Counted from the first letter of the stretch, positions 8,565 through 17,208 are shown. The stretch is 64,000 nt of DNA from Daejeonella rubra (GCF_900103545.1 NZ_FNHH01000007.1:62001-126000), one strand, 5' to 3'. Notes: generated by a model from the letters alone, not told the origin. Program-made: numbers and translations.

Positions 8565-9404
8565 TTGAAAATCTTTAATAGCAGACAAGCGGTTCATAAC
8601 TATCTGAATGAATTGAGAGCATCAGGTAATTCTATAGGATTTGTTCCGACTATGGGGGCATTACATGCCGGGCATTTATCCCTGATTAAACTTGCAAGAC
8701 AAAAATCCGATGTTATTGTTTGCAGTATTTTTGTAAATCCTACTCAGTTCAATGACAAGAAAGATCTCGAAAACTATCCGCGGCCGGTTGAAGATGATAT
8801 CAGAAAACTGGAAGAAGTTAAGTGTGATGTACTCTTTATCCCTGGTGTTGCTGAAATGTATAACAGTACCGAGAAATGGAATATTGAGCTTGGTAACCTG
8901 GATAAGATCCTTGAAGGAAAGATCAGGCCGGGACATTATCAGGGTGTTACCCAGATCGTTAAGAAGTTATTCGATACAATAAACCCGCATTATGCCTTTT
9001 TTGGACAGAAAGATTACCAGCAGTTTATGGTTATTTCTTACATGGTCAAAAAACTTCGGGTAAAGATCAAGCTTGTGCTTTGCCCGATTATCAGAGAAAG
9101 TGATGGATTGGCAATGAGCTCCAGAAATATTTATTTATCACCCCCAGACAGGAAGAATGCACTTGCATTATATAAGGCACTATCTAAAGTAGTGGAATTA
9201 TATAAAACTAAAACCATTGCACAGATCATAAAGGAAGTAAACTCTTTTTTGAAATCCGCTCCTGGTATAGAACTCGAGTATTTCGAGATTTTTAATGCAA
9301 AATCATTTGAAGCTGTTACTTCTAAACGTTCCGCAAGCCTTATTGCCCTTGTTGCAGCTAAAGTTGGGTCGATCCGTATTATTGATAATATGATACTTAA
9401 ATAG
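8565..9404 (+). CDS. panC: Pantoate--beta-alanine ligase
   Basis: PanC condenses pantoate with beta-alanine using ATP, the last step to pantothenate. The ATP-binding motif FVPTMGALHAGHLSLI is near residue 30, GQKDYQQF lies mid-protein, and the KMSKS-like loop appears as AMSSRNIYL. I place the start at the TTG at 8565 (LKIFNSRQ, 279 residues), which matches the usual family N-terminus. A TTG at 8538 would add nine residues of no recognisable value. It is divergent from the GT5 gene and is followed after 11 bases by the flippase-like gene, so they probably form an operon. Confidence 0.93.
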   Translation: MKIFNSRQAVHNYLNELRASGNSIGFVPTMGALHAGHLSLIKLARQKSDVIVCSIFVNPTQFNDKKDLENYPRPVEDDIRKLEEVKCDVLFIPGVAEMYNSTEKWNIELGNLDKILEGKIRPGHYQGVTQIVKKLFDTINPHYAFFGQKDYQQFMVISYMVKKLRVKIKLVLCPIIRESDGLAMSSRNIYLSPPDRKNALALYKALSKVVELYKTKTIAQIIKEVNSFLKSAPGIELEYFEIFNAKSFEAVTSKRSASLIALVAAKVGSIRIIDNMILK

Positions 9405-9415
9405 GGTCACGATTT

Positions 9416-10429
9416 TTGAAAAAGTTAATAGCGAATAGCTTCAAATATTTCATTCTCCTGATTATAGGCATAGTACTTTTGTTCTTTGCCTTCAAAGATC
9501 AGGATCTGAATTTACTGCTTGAAGATTTGAAGAAAGCTCAGTATAAATGGGTATTTGCATCAATTTTCTTCGCAAATCTCGCTCATCTACTGAGGGCATA
9601 TCGCTGGAGAATGATGATCAGTTCGCTGGGACATGGAACCCCTACGCTAATGAACACCTTCTATGCCGTACTCATTGGCTATCTGGCTAATCTTGCCTTT
9701 CCCAGGATGGGTGAAGTATCACGATGTGGGGTAATCAACAAAACTGATAAAATTCCTATTGTAAAACTAATAGGTACAGTAGTTGCTGAACGCCTGATAG
9801 ATCTCCTGATGCTTGGGATTATTACATTTTTGGCAGTAATACTCCAGTTTGGTCTGCTATCAGATTTTCTCTATAATAACTTACTGATAAAACTAAGTGG
9901 AAGTACCGGTCAATTCACTCTTCTGGTTTTTGCATTCTGTATGATGATCCTTACACTGATCCTTTTCTATATTTTTAAAAATAGGGAGAAAATGGGAATT
10001 TGGGTTCGATTCCATAATTTCTATCTGGATATCAGGAGTGGAATTCTATCAGTTACGTCTATGGAAAATAAAGCTGGCTTCATCATTTATTCAATTTTGA
10101 TTTGGATAATGTATGGATTATCCATTTACTTATGTTTTATTGCTCTTAAAGCTACTTCCGGTCTTGGAGCACTTGAGGCACTTTCAACGCTTGTTTTCAG
10201 TAGTCTGGCAATGATTGCTCCTGTTCAGGGAGGCATTGGGGCATTTCACTGGATGGTTTCAGAAGGATTGACCATTTATGGGATTGATAAAAGTAATGGA
10301 CTTGCATTTGCCTTATTACTTCACTCATCTCAAACATTAATTATTCTGATTACTGGTTCAATAAGCTTAATTTTGCTATTTATCAGTTCACCAAAAAAGA
10401 TCAGTAATGAGCAAGCTGGAAATTATTAA
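9416..10429 (+). CDS. Lysylphosphatidylglycerol-synthase TM-region family protein (YbhN-like)
   Basis: A 337-residue integral membrane protein with about eight helices, belonging to the UPF0104/LPG_synthase_TM family. Family marks include ANLAHLLRAYRWRMM, FPRMGEVSRCGV and PVQGGIGAFHWMVSEGL. Only the membrane (flippase-like) part is present; there is no aminoacyl-transferase domain. It probably moves a lipid or lipid-linked substrate across the inner membrane. It starts at TTG (9416), 11 bases after panC, and overlaps rfaE2 by 23 bases, which suggests co-translation with that LPS-precursor gene. Confidence 0.85.
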   Translation: MKKLIANSFKYFILLIIGIVLLFFAFKDQDLNLLLEDLKKAQYKWVFASIFFANLAHLLRAYRWRMMISSLGHGTPTLMNTFYAVLIGYLANLAFPRMGEVSRCGVINKTDKIPIVKLIGTVVAERLIDLLMLGIITFLAVILQFGLLSDFLYNNLLIKLSGSTGQFTLLVFAFCMMILTLILFYIFKNREKMGIWVRFHNFYLDIRSGILSVTSMENKAGFIIYSILIWIMYGLSIYLCFIALKATSGLGALEALSTLVFSSLAMIAPVQGGIGAFHWMVSEGLTIYGIDKSNGLAFALLLHSSQTLIILITGSISLILLFISSPKKISNEQAGNY

Positions 10430-10901
10430 AGGAAAGGTCTTTCGTACTGAAGAGCTGCGCGCCAGACTGAATATTTGGCGTCTGCTTGAGAAGAAAATAG
10501 TATTCACCAATGGTTGCTTCGATCTGCTGCACCTTGGCCATATTGACTACCTTTCAAAAGCTGCCGATCTGGGGGATAAATTAGTTATCGGACTCAATTC
10601 AGATGCCTCAACATCGGCTCTTAAAGGTCCGGGAAGACCAATAATTGATCAGTACTCCCGCTCGATCATGCTTGCCTCCCTTTCATTTGTTGATGCTGTT
10701 ATCCTGTTCGATGAACCTACACCAATTGAACTAATTGCCAAAGTCAGGCCAGATGTCCTGGTTAAAGGTGCCGATTATACAGTCGATCAGATCGTTGGAT
10801 CAGATCTCGTTTTAGAATATGGCGGTGATGTTCAAACCATTGAATACCTCTCAGGTTACTCCACCACTATTATTGAAAAAAAGATAAGATCACTCTCCTA
10901 A
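10407..10901 (+). CDS. rfaE2: D-glycero-beta-D-manno-heptose 1-phosphate adenylyltransferase
   Basis: This 164-residue nucleotidyltransferase equals the C-terminal domain of E. coli HldE and makes ADP-heptose for the LPS core. The motif FTNGCFDLLHLGHIDYL contains the HxGH signature; GLNSDASTSALKGPGRPI and VLVKGADYTVDQIVG are typical of the RfaE2 branch. The kinase half (RfaE1) is not in the window, consistent with two separate genes. The 23-base overlap with the preceding membrane protein gene suggests coupling. Directly downstream begins the 60-bp repeat array. Confidence 0.9.
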   Translation: MSKLEIIKGKVFRTEELRARLNIWRLLEKKIVFTNGCFDLLHLGHIDYLSKAADLGDKLVIGLNSDASTSALKGPGRPIIDQYSRSIMLASLSFVDAVILFDEPTPIELIAKVRPDVLVKGADYTVDQIVGSDLVLEYGGDVQTIEYLSGYSTTIIEKKIRSLS

Positions 10902-10911
10902 CCCTTTTTTT

Positions 10912-11165
10912 TCATCCTGAAGCAGCAAATTGTTTTTATTTTTAATTTTTCGTTTCCCCTGCATTCAGGAAGTCATCCTGAAGCAGTATTCCATTATTTT
11001 GATTAAATAGTTATGTTCCTGCATTCAGGATGTCCTCCTGAAGCAGACCTCAATTATCATATTAAGCATTCATAACCCCTGCATTCAGGAAGTCATCCTG
11101 AAGCAGAGTTCTATTATTTTGATTAAACATTTATGTTCCTGCATTCAGGATTTCCCGCTTGAAAC
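10912..11165. repeat. 60-bp tandem repeat with bulged-hairpin core (partial + 3 full + degenerate copy)
   Basis: A 29-base core occurs at 10958-10986, 11018-11046 and 11078-11106, a 3' half copy at 10912-10925, and a decayed copy at 11138-11165. The full copies are spaced exactly 60 bases apart, with 31-base AT-rich intervals. Each core folds as CTGC + bulged A + TTCAGGA, a 5-base loop, then TCCTGAAGCAG. Cores 1 and 3 are identical; core 2 differs only in the loop (AGTCA to TGTCC). Intervals 1 and 3 match at 26 of 31 bases while interval 2 differs, so a 120-bp duplication overlies the 60-bp period. It fills the gap between rfaE2 and the acyl-CoA dehydrogenase gene. Confidence 0.9.
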
Positions 11166-11167
11166 AC

Positions 11168-11175
11168 TATTTTTG
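11168..11175 (+). promoter_or_regulatory. Candidate -7 element of the acyl-CoA dehydrogenase gene
   Basis: TATTTTTG fits TAnnTTTG and lies 19 bases before the ATG at 11195. No good -33 TTG is at the expected place; the last repeat copy lies there instead. Tentative. Confidence 0.4.
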
Positions 11176-11194
11176 AACAACTAAACCAATTAGT

Positions 11195-12334
11195 ATGTAT
11201 TTTGAACTATCCGAAGAGCACCTGATGATACAACAGGCTGCAAGAGATTTTGCCAATAATGAATTGAAACCAGGGGTAATTGAGAGAGATGAACATCAAA
11301 AATTTCCTCATGAACAGATCAAAAAACTAGGAGAGTTGGGCTTTCTTGGTATGATGGTCGATCCCAAATATAATGGCTCAGGAATGGATACCATTTCGTA
11401 TGTTCTTGCCATGGAGGAACTCTCAAAAATAGACGCTTCTGCTTCTGTTGTTGTTTCTGTCAATAATTCCCTTGTTTGTTTTGGCCTTGAAAAATATGGT
11501 AACGAATTTCAAAAGGAAAAATATCTGAAGCCATTAGCTGCCGGAGAAAAGATCGGCGCATTTTGTCTGTCTGAGCCTGAAGCTGGCTCAGATGCTACTT
11601 CCCAGCATACCACTGCCGTAGATATGGGCGATCACTACCTGTTGAACGGAACAAAAAACTGGATCACAAATGGTGGTAATGCTTCTACATACCTGGTAAT
11701 CGCTCAAACTAATTCCGCACTAAGACATAAAGGTATTAATGCGCTTATTGTTGAAAAGGGAATGGAAGGTTTTAGTGTTGGGCCTAAAGAAAATAAACTC
11801 GGTATTCGCGGTTCTGATACTCATTCTCTGATGTTTACAGATGTTAAGGTACCTAAGGAAAACCGGATTGGTGAAGAAGGTTTTGGCTTCACTTTTGCAA
11901 TGAAAACTCTTGATGGGGGAAGAATAGGTATTGCCTCTCAGGCATTGGGCATAGCTTCCGGTGCATATGAACTGGCATTATCCTATTCAAAAGAACGTAA
12001 AGCATTTGGGAAACCTATTGCAGGCCATCAGGCCATACAGTTTAAGCTGGCAGATATGGCAACTGAAATTGAGGCTGCCAGGATGCTTTGCTTAAAAGCT
12101 GCCTGGTTAAAAGATCAGGGACTGCCTTATGCACAGGCAAGTTCAATGGCCAAGCTTTTTGCCTCTGAGGTAGCCATGAAAACTACCGTTGAAGCTGTTC
12201 AGATACATGGCGGATATGGCTTCGTTAAAGAGTATCATGTTGAACGACTTATGCGCGATGCCAAGATCACTCAGATATATGAAGGTACATCGGAGATACA
12301 GCGTATAGTTATTGCACGCGAGATTTTGAAATAA
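11195..12334 (+). CDS. Short-chain acyl-CoA dehydrogenase (butyryl-CoA-type)
   Basis: This 379-residue FAD flavoenzyme oxidises acyl-CoA to trans-2-enoyl-CoA in fatty-acid or branched amino-acid breakdown. All three family domains are present. CLSEPEAGSDATS is signature 1, NGTKNWITNGG follows in the middle beta domain, and QIYEGTSEIQRIVIAREIL is signature 2 with the catalytic glutamate (the residue before G in YEG). Length is typical. No electron-transfer flavoprotein genes are nearby. The ATG follows the repeat array by about 30 bases; the next gene starts 16 bases after the stop. Confidence 0.93.
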   Translation: MYFELSEEHLMIQQAARDFANNELKPGVIERDEHQKFPHEQIKKLGELGFLGMMVDPKYNGSGMDTISYVLAMEELSKIDASASVVVSVNNSLVCFGLEKYGNEFQKEKYLKPLAAGEKIGAFCLSEPEAGSDATSQHTTAVDMGDHYLLNGTKNWITNGGNASTYLVIAQTNSALRHKGINALIVEKGMEGFSVGPKENKLGIRGSDTHSLMFTDVKVPKENRIGEEGFGFTFAMKTLDGGRIGIASQALGIASGAYELALSYSKERKAFGKPIAGHQAIQFKLADMATEIEAARMLCLKAAWLKDQGLPYAQASSMAKLFASEVAMKTTVEAVQIHGGYGFVKEYHVERLMRDAKITQIYEGTSEIQRIVIAREILK

Positions 12335-12350
12335 TATAGTACATTCAACT

Positions 12351-13598
12351 ATGAAATATATTTTCAATATTACATCATTATGGGTACTTATTACGGTATT
12401 TTCTTCCTGTAAAGGTACTTCTGACGACGGGTTAAAGGAAGGAATATGGCGCGCTACCCTCAAAACAGGATCCGGTGCAGAGATTCCTTTTAATTTTGAA
12501 GTGACCGATTCTGCAGATCAAAAATTTCTGGATATTGTCAATGGAAAAGAGAGATTCAGAGTTAATGAAATTTCTACAATATCAGATTCTTTAATTATTC
12601 AGATGCCCCTTTTTGATTCAGAGATCAGAGCAAAATTCAAAAATGAAACTCTTAGCGGACGATGGATCAAGCATTATGGAGATAGTGATGAAGTTTTGCA
12701 GTTTGACGCCAGACAGGGTGATTCATGGCGCTTTTTCAAAGTTAATTCTGAATCAAACACCGGCATAAGCGGTCGTTGGTCGGTAACCTTTAATAATATT
12801 GATAAAAAAAGCAGCTATGCCGCAGTTGGTGAATTTAGCCAGGAAAATGGCCGTGTTTTCGGAACATTCTTAACTGCAACCGGTGATTACCGCTTCCTGG
12901 AAGGAACAGTTTCTGATAATAAACTGTATCTCTCTTGTTTTGACGGGAGCCATGCTTATCTATTTACAGGTAAGCTTATGAATGACAGTACAATAACGGA
13001 TGGTAAATTCTATTCAGGATTTTCTTCCATTGAAACCTGGACTGCTAATAAAGATGCTAATGCAATTCTTCCGGATGCTTATTCATTAACGGATCTTAAA
13101 GATGGGTATGATAAAATTGATTTCTCATTTCCGGGTCTTGACGGGGAAAAAGTATCACTTTCTGACGAGAAGTTTAAGAATAAGATCGTGCTTGTTCAGT
13201 TTTTTGGATCATGGTGCCCTAATTGCATGGATGAAACGGTTTACCTGACCAGCTTTCATAAAAAGTATCAGAAAAAAGGAATTGAAGTTGTTGCATTGGC
13301 TTATGAGCGTTCCAAAGATTTTGAACGTTCAAGAAAAAATATATCCCGATTGAGGGACAGATTTTCTGTGCCCTATGATATGCTGATCACAGGCTTTACG
13401 AATGATAAAGTTGAGGTTTCAAAAAGTTTACCGATGCTTAAGGAATTTATAGCTTTTCCAACTCTCATGATCATTGATAAAAATGGCAAGATCAGAAAGA
13501 TCCATACCGGTTTTAGCGGACCCGGAACCGGAAGCCATTATGCTGATTTTGTAAAAGAGTTCGAGAAAACAATTGATGATCTTTTGGCAGAAAAATAA
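12351..13598 (+). CDS. Thioredoxin-like (TlpA-type) lipoprotein
   Basis: A 415-residue envelope protein. The signal peptide ends in VFSSC with the lipidated Cys at residue 20. Residues about 25-250 form a beta-rich domain without a clear family. The C-terminal part, from about 255, is a thioredoxin fold with FFGSWCPNCMDE, giving the redox pair Cys289 and Cys292, and the cis-proline region FPTLMIIDKNGKIRKIHTG. It likely reduces or isomerises disulfides in the periplasm. Its stop codon overlaps the start of the next gene as TAATG, so it is coupled with the M1 aminopeptidase. Confidence 0.85.
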   Translation: MKYIFNITSLWVLITVFSSCKGTSDDGLKEGIWRATLKTGSGAEIPFNFEVTDSADQKFLDIVNGKERFRVNEISTISDSLIIQMPLFDSEIRAKFKNETLSGRWIKHYGDSDEVLQFDARQGDSWRFFKVNSESNTGISGRWSVTFNNIDKKSSYAAVGEFSQENGRVFGTFLTATGDYRFLEGTVSDNKLYLSCFDGSHAYLFTGKLMNDSTITDGKFYSGFSSIETWTANKDANAILPDAYSLTDLKDGYDKIDFSFPGLDGEKVSLSDEKFKNKIVLVQFFGSWCPNCMDETVYLTSFHKKYQKKGIEVVALAYERSKDFERSRKNISRLRDRFSVPYDMLITGFTNDKVEVSKSLPMLKEFIAFPTLMIIDKNGKIRKIHTGFSGPGTGSHYADFVKEFEKTIDDLLAEK

Positions 13599-15721
13599 TG
13601 ATGAAATATAAATTAATACTATGCTGCCCCCTTGTGGCAGCATTTTTTCTGTTATCCTGTTCTGCACCCAAAATGGTGAACCTTGATCCGGTAACAGTTA
13701 CTGAAAATATGCCCGGTTCAACAGTTTATCGCGGAAGCTATTCAAGAACGAATGACATAATAAATACCAGGCTTGACCTGAGTTTTGACTGGGACAGTGC
13801 TTATGTTCATGGGAAGGCTACAATTCTTGCAAAACCATATTTTTACGCCACAGATCAGTTGCTGCTTAACGCAAATGGTTTTCGTATCAATACTGTTTCG
13901 CTGGTTAACAGTTATGATAAAAAGCCTCTGCGTTATAGCTATGATGGCAAAATACTCTCAGTAACCCTTGATAAAGTTTATAAAAGGGATCAGAATTACA
14001 CAGTTTTTATTGATTATGTGGCCATGCCAAATAAGTTGAAGGTCGGCGAAGATATTTCGTCCTCTGGTGACCGTGGGATCTACTTTGTCAACAAAGACGG
14101 TAAAGACAAGAATAAACCAAGACAGATCTGGACTCAGGGTGAAACCGAATGTAACTCAAACTGGTTCCCTACAATAAATGACCCTCAGGAAAAAATGACT
14201 CAGGAACTGAATATTACAGTTCCTAACGAATTTGTCAGCCTTTCAAACGGCAGCCTTGAATTTTCAAGTATGAATGGTGATGGAACACGAACTGATAGCT
14301 GGAGACAGGAGCAGGCGCATTCTACCTATCTGACCATGCTTGCTATTGGGAATTTTACGATCACCAAAGATAAATGGCGCGATAAGGAGGTAAGTTATTA
14401 TACCGAACCTGCATATGCCTCAACGGCCAGGCTAGTTTTTGGAAATACTCCAGAAATGATGGAGTTTTTCTCTGTGAAACTTGGTGTAGATTATCCATGG
14501 GATAAATATTCGCAAATTGTTGTGAGAGATTTTGTGAGCGGAGCCATGGAAAATACCAGCGCTACAGTTTTGTACGAAGGATTAAATATGTCCGAAGGGC
14601 AGTATCTTGATCAAAATCATGAAGATATAATCGCCCACGAGCTCTTTCATCACTGGTTCGGAGATCTGGTAACTGCAGAATCCTGGGCAAACCTTCCTTT
14701 AAATGAGTCATTTGCAACCTATGGTGAATATTTATGGGATGAATTTAAACATGGACGAGATCAGGCGGATTTTAAGGGACTTCAGGATCTGTCGGCTTAT
14801 ATAAGTAATAAAAGTAAAGAGGATGAGGATGTAATTCGATTTAATTACGCTGACCGGGAGCATATGTTTGATGAGATCAGTTACCAGAAGGGTGGCAGGA
14901 TCTTGCATATGCTGCGTAAGACTGTCGGAGATGAGGCCTTTTTCAAAGCACTGCATCTATATCTGACCCGTAATGCATATAAAACCGCTGAAATACATGA
15001 TCTGAGACTTGTATTTGAAGAGGTGACAGGTACTGATCTTAACTGGTTTTTTAAACAATGGTTTCTGGCATCGGGGCACCCTGTGTTGAATATTCAAAAC
15101 AATTTTGATCCTGAAAAGAAAGAAGTTTCTATAACGATCAGGCAAAACCAGGACCTGTCAAAAACTCCGCTTTACCGTATTCCTATGGCAATTGATATTT
15201 ATTTAAATGGGAAGGTTGAGCGCAAAGAGATCGTTTTGGATAAGCAAAAGCAATCTTTTATTTTTCCTGTAGCCGGATTACCGGACCTGGTAAATGTTGA
15301 TGCTGAAAAATACATTCTTGCAGAGAAATCAGAGGTTAAAACCCTGCAGCAATATGTATTTCAATATGGGCATGCGCCATTATTTATGGATAGAATGGAA
15401 GCGGTGATCATGTTATTGCAGATGAAAGATGAAAACCTTTCAAAAAGGACATTGATTGCGGCAATGAAGGATAAAAGCTGGGCAATTCGTAATACAGCTT
15501 TATCGGTAATTGAACACCTTTCAAACGAGGAGAGGACCTCGGTTTACGGAGAAATTAAGGAGCTGGCTCTCAAAGATAGTGTTTCGCAGGTCAGGGCTTC
15601 AGCTGTTGAAATTCTGGGAAAATATTACAGATCTATGGATAATCGCGGTGTATTCGCAATTACAGCCAATGATAAATCACCCGCTGTAAAGAAGGCTACT
15701 TCTGATGCATCAGAAAAATAA
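13598..15721 (+). CDS. M1-family zinc aminopeptidase (lipoprotein)
   Basis: A 707-residue peptidase that trims N-terminal residues from peptides, placed outside the inner membrane. The signal peptide ends in LLSCS (Cys21 lipobox). The exopeptidase motif GAMEN is at 315-319, the zinc site HELFH at 347-351, and the third ligand Glu370 in NLPLNES, exactly the M1 spacing. The last 130 residues look like HEAT-type helices. The start is one of two adjacent ATG codons and overlaps the stop of the thioredoxin-like gene. A hairpin at 15725-15760 follows. Confidence 0.93.
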   Translation: MMKYKLILCCPLVAAFFLLSCSAPKMVNLDPVTVTENMPGSTVYRGSYSRTNDIINTRLDLSFDWDSAYVHGKATILAKPYFYATDQLLLNANGFRINTVSLVNSYDKKPLRYSYDGKILSVTLDKVYKRDQNYTVFIDYVAMPNKLKVGEDISSSGDRGIYFVNKDGKDKNKPRQIWTQGETECNSNWFPTINDPQEKMTQELNITVPNEFVSLSNGSLEFSSMNGDGTRTDSWRQEQAHSTYLTMLAIGNFTITKDKWRDKEVSYYTEPAYASTARLVFGNTPEMMEFFSVKLGVDYPWDKYSQIVVRDFVSGAMENTSATVLYEGLNMSEGQYLDQNHEDIIAHELFHHWFGDLVTAESWANLPLNESFATYGEYLWDEFKHGRDQADFKGLQDLSAYISNKSKEDEDVIRFNYADREHMFDEISYQKGGRILHMLRKTVGDEAFFKALHLYLTRNAYKTAEIHDLRLVFEEVTGTDLNWFFKQWFLASGHPVLNIQNNFDPEKKEVSITIRQNQDLSKTPLYRIPMAIDIYLNGKVERKEIVLDKQKQSFIFPVAGLPDLVNVDAEKYILAEKSEVKTLQQYVFQYGHAPLFMDRMEAVIMLLQMKDENLSKRTLIAAMKDKSWAIRNTALSVIEHLSNEERTSVYGEIKELALKDSVSQVRASAVEILGKYYRSMDNRGVFAITANDKSPAVKKATSDASEK

Positions 15722-15724
15722 AGG

Positions 15725-15760
15725 AATCCAATCTCTGATTTTACAGGCAGAGATTGGATT
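15725..15760. terminator. Hairpin between convergent genes (bidirectional terminator)
   Basis: A perfect 13-bp stem (15725-15737 with 15748-15760) and a 10-base loop sit between the M1 peptidase stop and the convergent holin-like gene. The T-tracts on both sides are short, so it is a moderate terminator at best. Confidence 0.55.
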
Positions 15761-15771
15761 TTGATAAAGCC

Positions 15772-16119
15772 TTAAACAGCTTTATCTGAACGAAAAGCAG
15801 AAAATACCATTTGGATCAAAGCAAGAACCACGGCAAATAATAAGGCAGAGAAAAAACCTTGTGTGTTGAAATCATCCATTAATTGATCAACCATTAATAC
15901 CATCAGTACAGTAATAATAAATGACATTAGTCCGAGGGTTAAAAAGTTGATCGGGAAGGTCAGAATACGAAGAATCATACCGATTGTGGCATTGGCTAAT
16001 GCAATGAGAATTCCGGCAATAATTGCACTCCAGAAATTTTCAACCGTTACTCCGGGAAGCAGGTATGCAGCAATGGCAACAGCAGCTCCCATTAATAATA
16101 TTTCAATGATTAGTCTCAT
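15772..16119 (-). CDS. Phage-holin-family (YvlD-like) small membrane protein
   Basis: A 115-residue protein with four membrane helices, of the family annotated as phage holin family 4 / YvlD. MRLIIEILLMGAAVAIAAYL starts the first helix. LANATIGMILRILTFPINFLTLGL is the conserved core (helices 2 and 3), and the C-terminus is short and charged. The ATG at 16119 fits the family; an upstream ATG at 16152 would add a polar stretch. Despite the name, these are usually chromosomal membrane proteins of unknown role, and no phage genes are near. Confidence 0.8.
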   Translation of the reverse strand: MRLIIEILLMGAAVAIAAYLLPGVTVENFWSAIIAGILIALANATIGMILRILTFPINFLTLGLMSFIITVLMVLMVDQLMDDFNTQGFFSALLFAVVLALIQMVFSAFRSDKAV

Positions 16120-16151
16120 ATTCTTTTTTTTTATGTAAAATGTAATTAACA

Positions 16152-16607
16152 ATGAAATTGAATAATCTGTTTCACATTTTCATATTTTTTTTTCTGGTAC
16201 TTAGTTCCTGCAGCCAGGAAAAGCCGAAAGACAGTACAACTAACGATTTGCTGATCGGCCTTTCTGCCGATAGTGCAGAAGTGGTATTATCCAGAGTGCC
16301 ATCTTTTATAATTGATGAATTTCGCGCCGATTCCCTGGACAACATCCAGTGGGTCAATTTCTTTGCTGTTTATAAAGACACCACCGACCAGGAAATGAGA
16401 GATTTTCAACCCGCTTTGGAAGGAACTTATACGATCGCTGAGGGAACGGTCAGGTTTAAGCCTGAAACGGAATTCAATCCTGGCATTCCTTACTTTGCAA
16501 GGTGTTACACCAAAATGCTTCTAAGAAAGCCTGAGGATATTATTTCTACAAGAAAAATATTCACTACCGGTGACTTCATTGAATTTAAATTCAGTACAGA
16601 TAAATAA
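16152..16607 (+). CDS. Hypothetical lipoprotein
   Basis: A 151-residue protein beginning MKLNNLFHIFIFFFLVLSSC, a clear lipoprotein signal with Cys at residue 20. The mature part has no family I recognise. It contains a beta-rich region with VRFKPETEFNPGIPYFARCY. It is divergent from the holin-like gene by 32 bases and precedes the rimP operon. Transcription could end at the hairpin 16674-16705. Confidence 0.7.
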   Translation: MKLNNLFHIFIFFFLVLSSCSQEKPKDSTTNDLLIGLSADSAEVVLSRVPSFIIDEFRADSLDNIQWVNFFAVYKDTTDQEMRDFQPALEGTYTIAEGTVRFKPETEFNPGIPYFARCYTKMLLRKPEDIISTRKIFTTGDFIEFKFSTDK

Positions 16608-16630
16608 TATAAATGTATTGAAACCAGCTA

Positions 16631-16661
16631 TTTGCAATGCCGGATAGTTTTTTTATATTTG
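16631..16661 (+). promoter_or_regulatory. Promoter of the rimP-nusA-infB operon
   Basis: TTTG (16631-16634), exactly 19 bases, then TATATTTG (16654-16661): a full Bacteroidota promoter consensus. Transcription would begin near 16667, leaving a leader of about 75 bases before the rimP ATG that starts with a terminator-like hairpin. Confidence 0.7.
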
Positions 16662-16673
16662 CATCGATCTGAG

Positions 16674-16705
16674 AAGAGCCCCGACGTTATCGGGGCTCTT
16701 TTTTT
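16674..16705 (+). terminator. Terminator-like hairpin in the rimP-nusA-infB leader
   Basis: A perfect 11-bp stem, AAGAGCCCCGA with TCGGGGCTCTT, has a 5-base loop and runs into seven T residues. It lies 66 bases after the upstream lipoprotein gene, so it can end that transcript. It also falls about 7 bases downstream of the predicted start site of the rimP operon and could act as an attenuator. Confidence 0.8.
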
Positions 16706-16743
16706 ACCTTCCCATTTTTCAAAGGGATCAAAAAAGGTCGATT

Positions 16744-17208
16744 ATGAATATAGAGAAAAGGGTTGTTGAATTAGTTGAAGAGAAGATCGCTGATCGTCCG
16801 GATTTGTTTTTGGTCGACGTGCAGATGCATGGAAGCGGAATTTTGTCTATTTTAGTAGATGGCGATAATGGTGTTGCAATAAGTGATTGTGTTGCAATTA
16901 GTCGCCATGTGGGTTTTCATCTTGAGGAGGAAAATGCAATTGAACAGGCTTACAGGCTTGAAGTTTCTTCTCCGGGTATTGACACTCCGCTGAAATCATT
17001 TCGTCAGTTCCAGAAAAATATCAACCGTTCCCTGAAAATTAAGTTGACAGACGGTAATACGAAGGAAGGTAAATTGATCAATGCTGAAGAATCAGGGATC
17101 ACCATTCAGGAAAGTGTGAAAGAAAAAGGGAAAAAAGCAGAAATGATAGAAAGCTTTATCCCATTTGAAAATATATCAGAAAGTATAGTTTTAGTGAGTT
17201 TTAAATAA
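16744..17208 (+). CDS. rimP: Ribosome maturation factor
   Basis: RimP assists late assembly of the 30S subunit. The 154-residue length is normal. The N-terminal alpha/beta domain contains GSGILSILVDGDNGVAISDC and YRLEVSSPGIDTPL, the family signature, at about residue 75. The C-terminal SH3-like domain covers about 95-154. It opens the rimP-nusA-infB operon, the same order as in most bacteria, 32 bases before nusA. Confidence 0.95.
   Translation: MNIEKRVVELVEEKIADRPDLFLVDVQMHGSGILSILVDGDNGVAISDCVAISRHVGFHLEEENAIEQAYRLEVSSPGIDTPLKSFRQFQKNINRSLKIKLTDGNTKEGKLINAEESGITIQESVKEKGKKAEMIESFIPFENISESIVLVSFK

Noticed and set aside
10912..11165. CRISPR array
   Set aside because: Core length (29) and spacing (31) look right, but spacers 1 and 3 match at 26 of 31 bases, one repeat is cut and one decayed, and no cas gene lies in the window.
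10912..11165. Integron attC-like array
   Set aside because: The bulged hairpins and 60-base period recall attC sites, but no RYYYAAC/GTTRRRY ends, cassette ORFs or integrase are present.
15772..16119. Prophage remnant suggested by a holin-family name
   Set aside because: The family is a common chromosomal membrane protein; no other phage gene is near.
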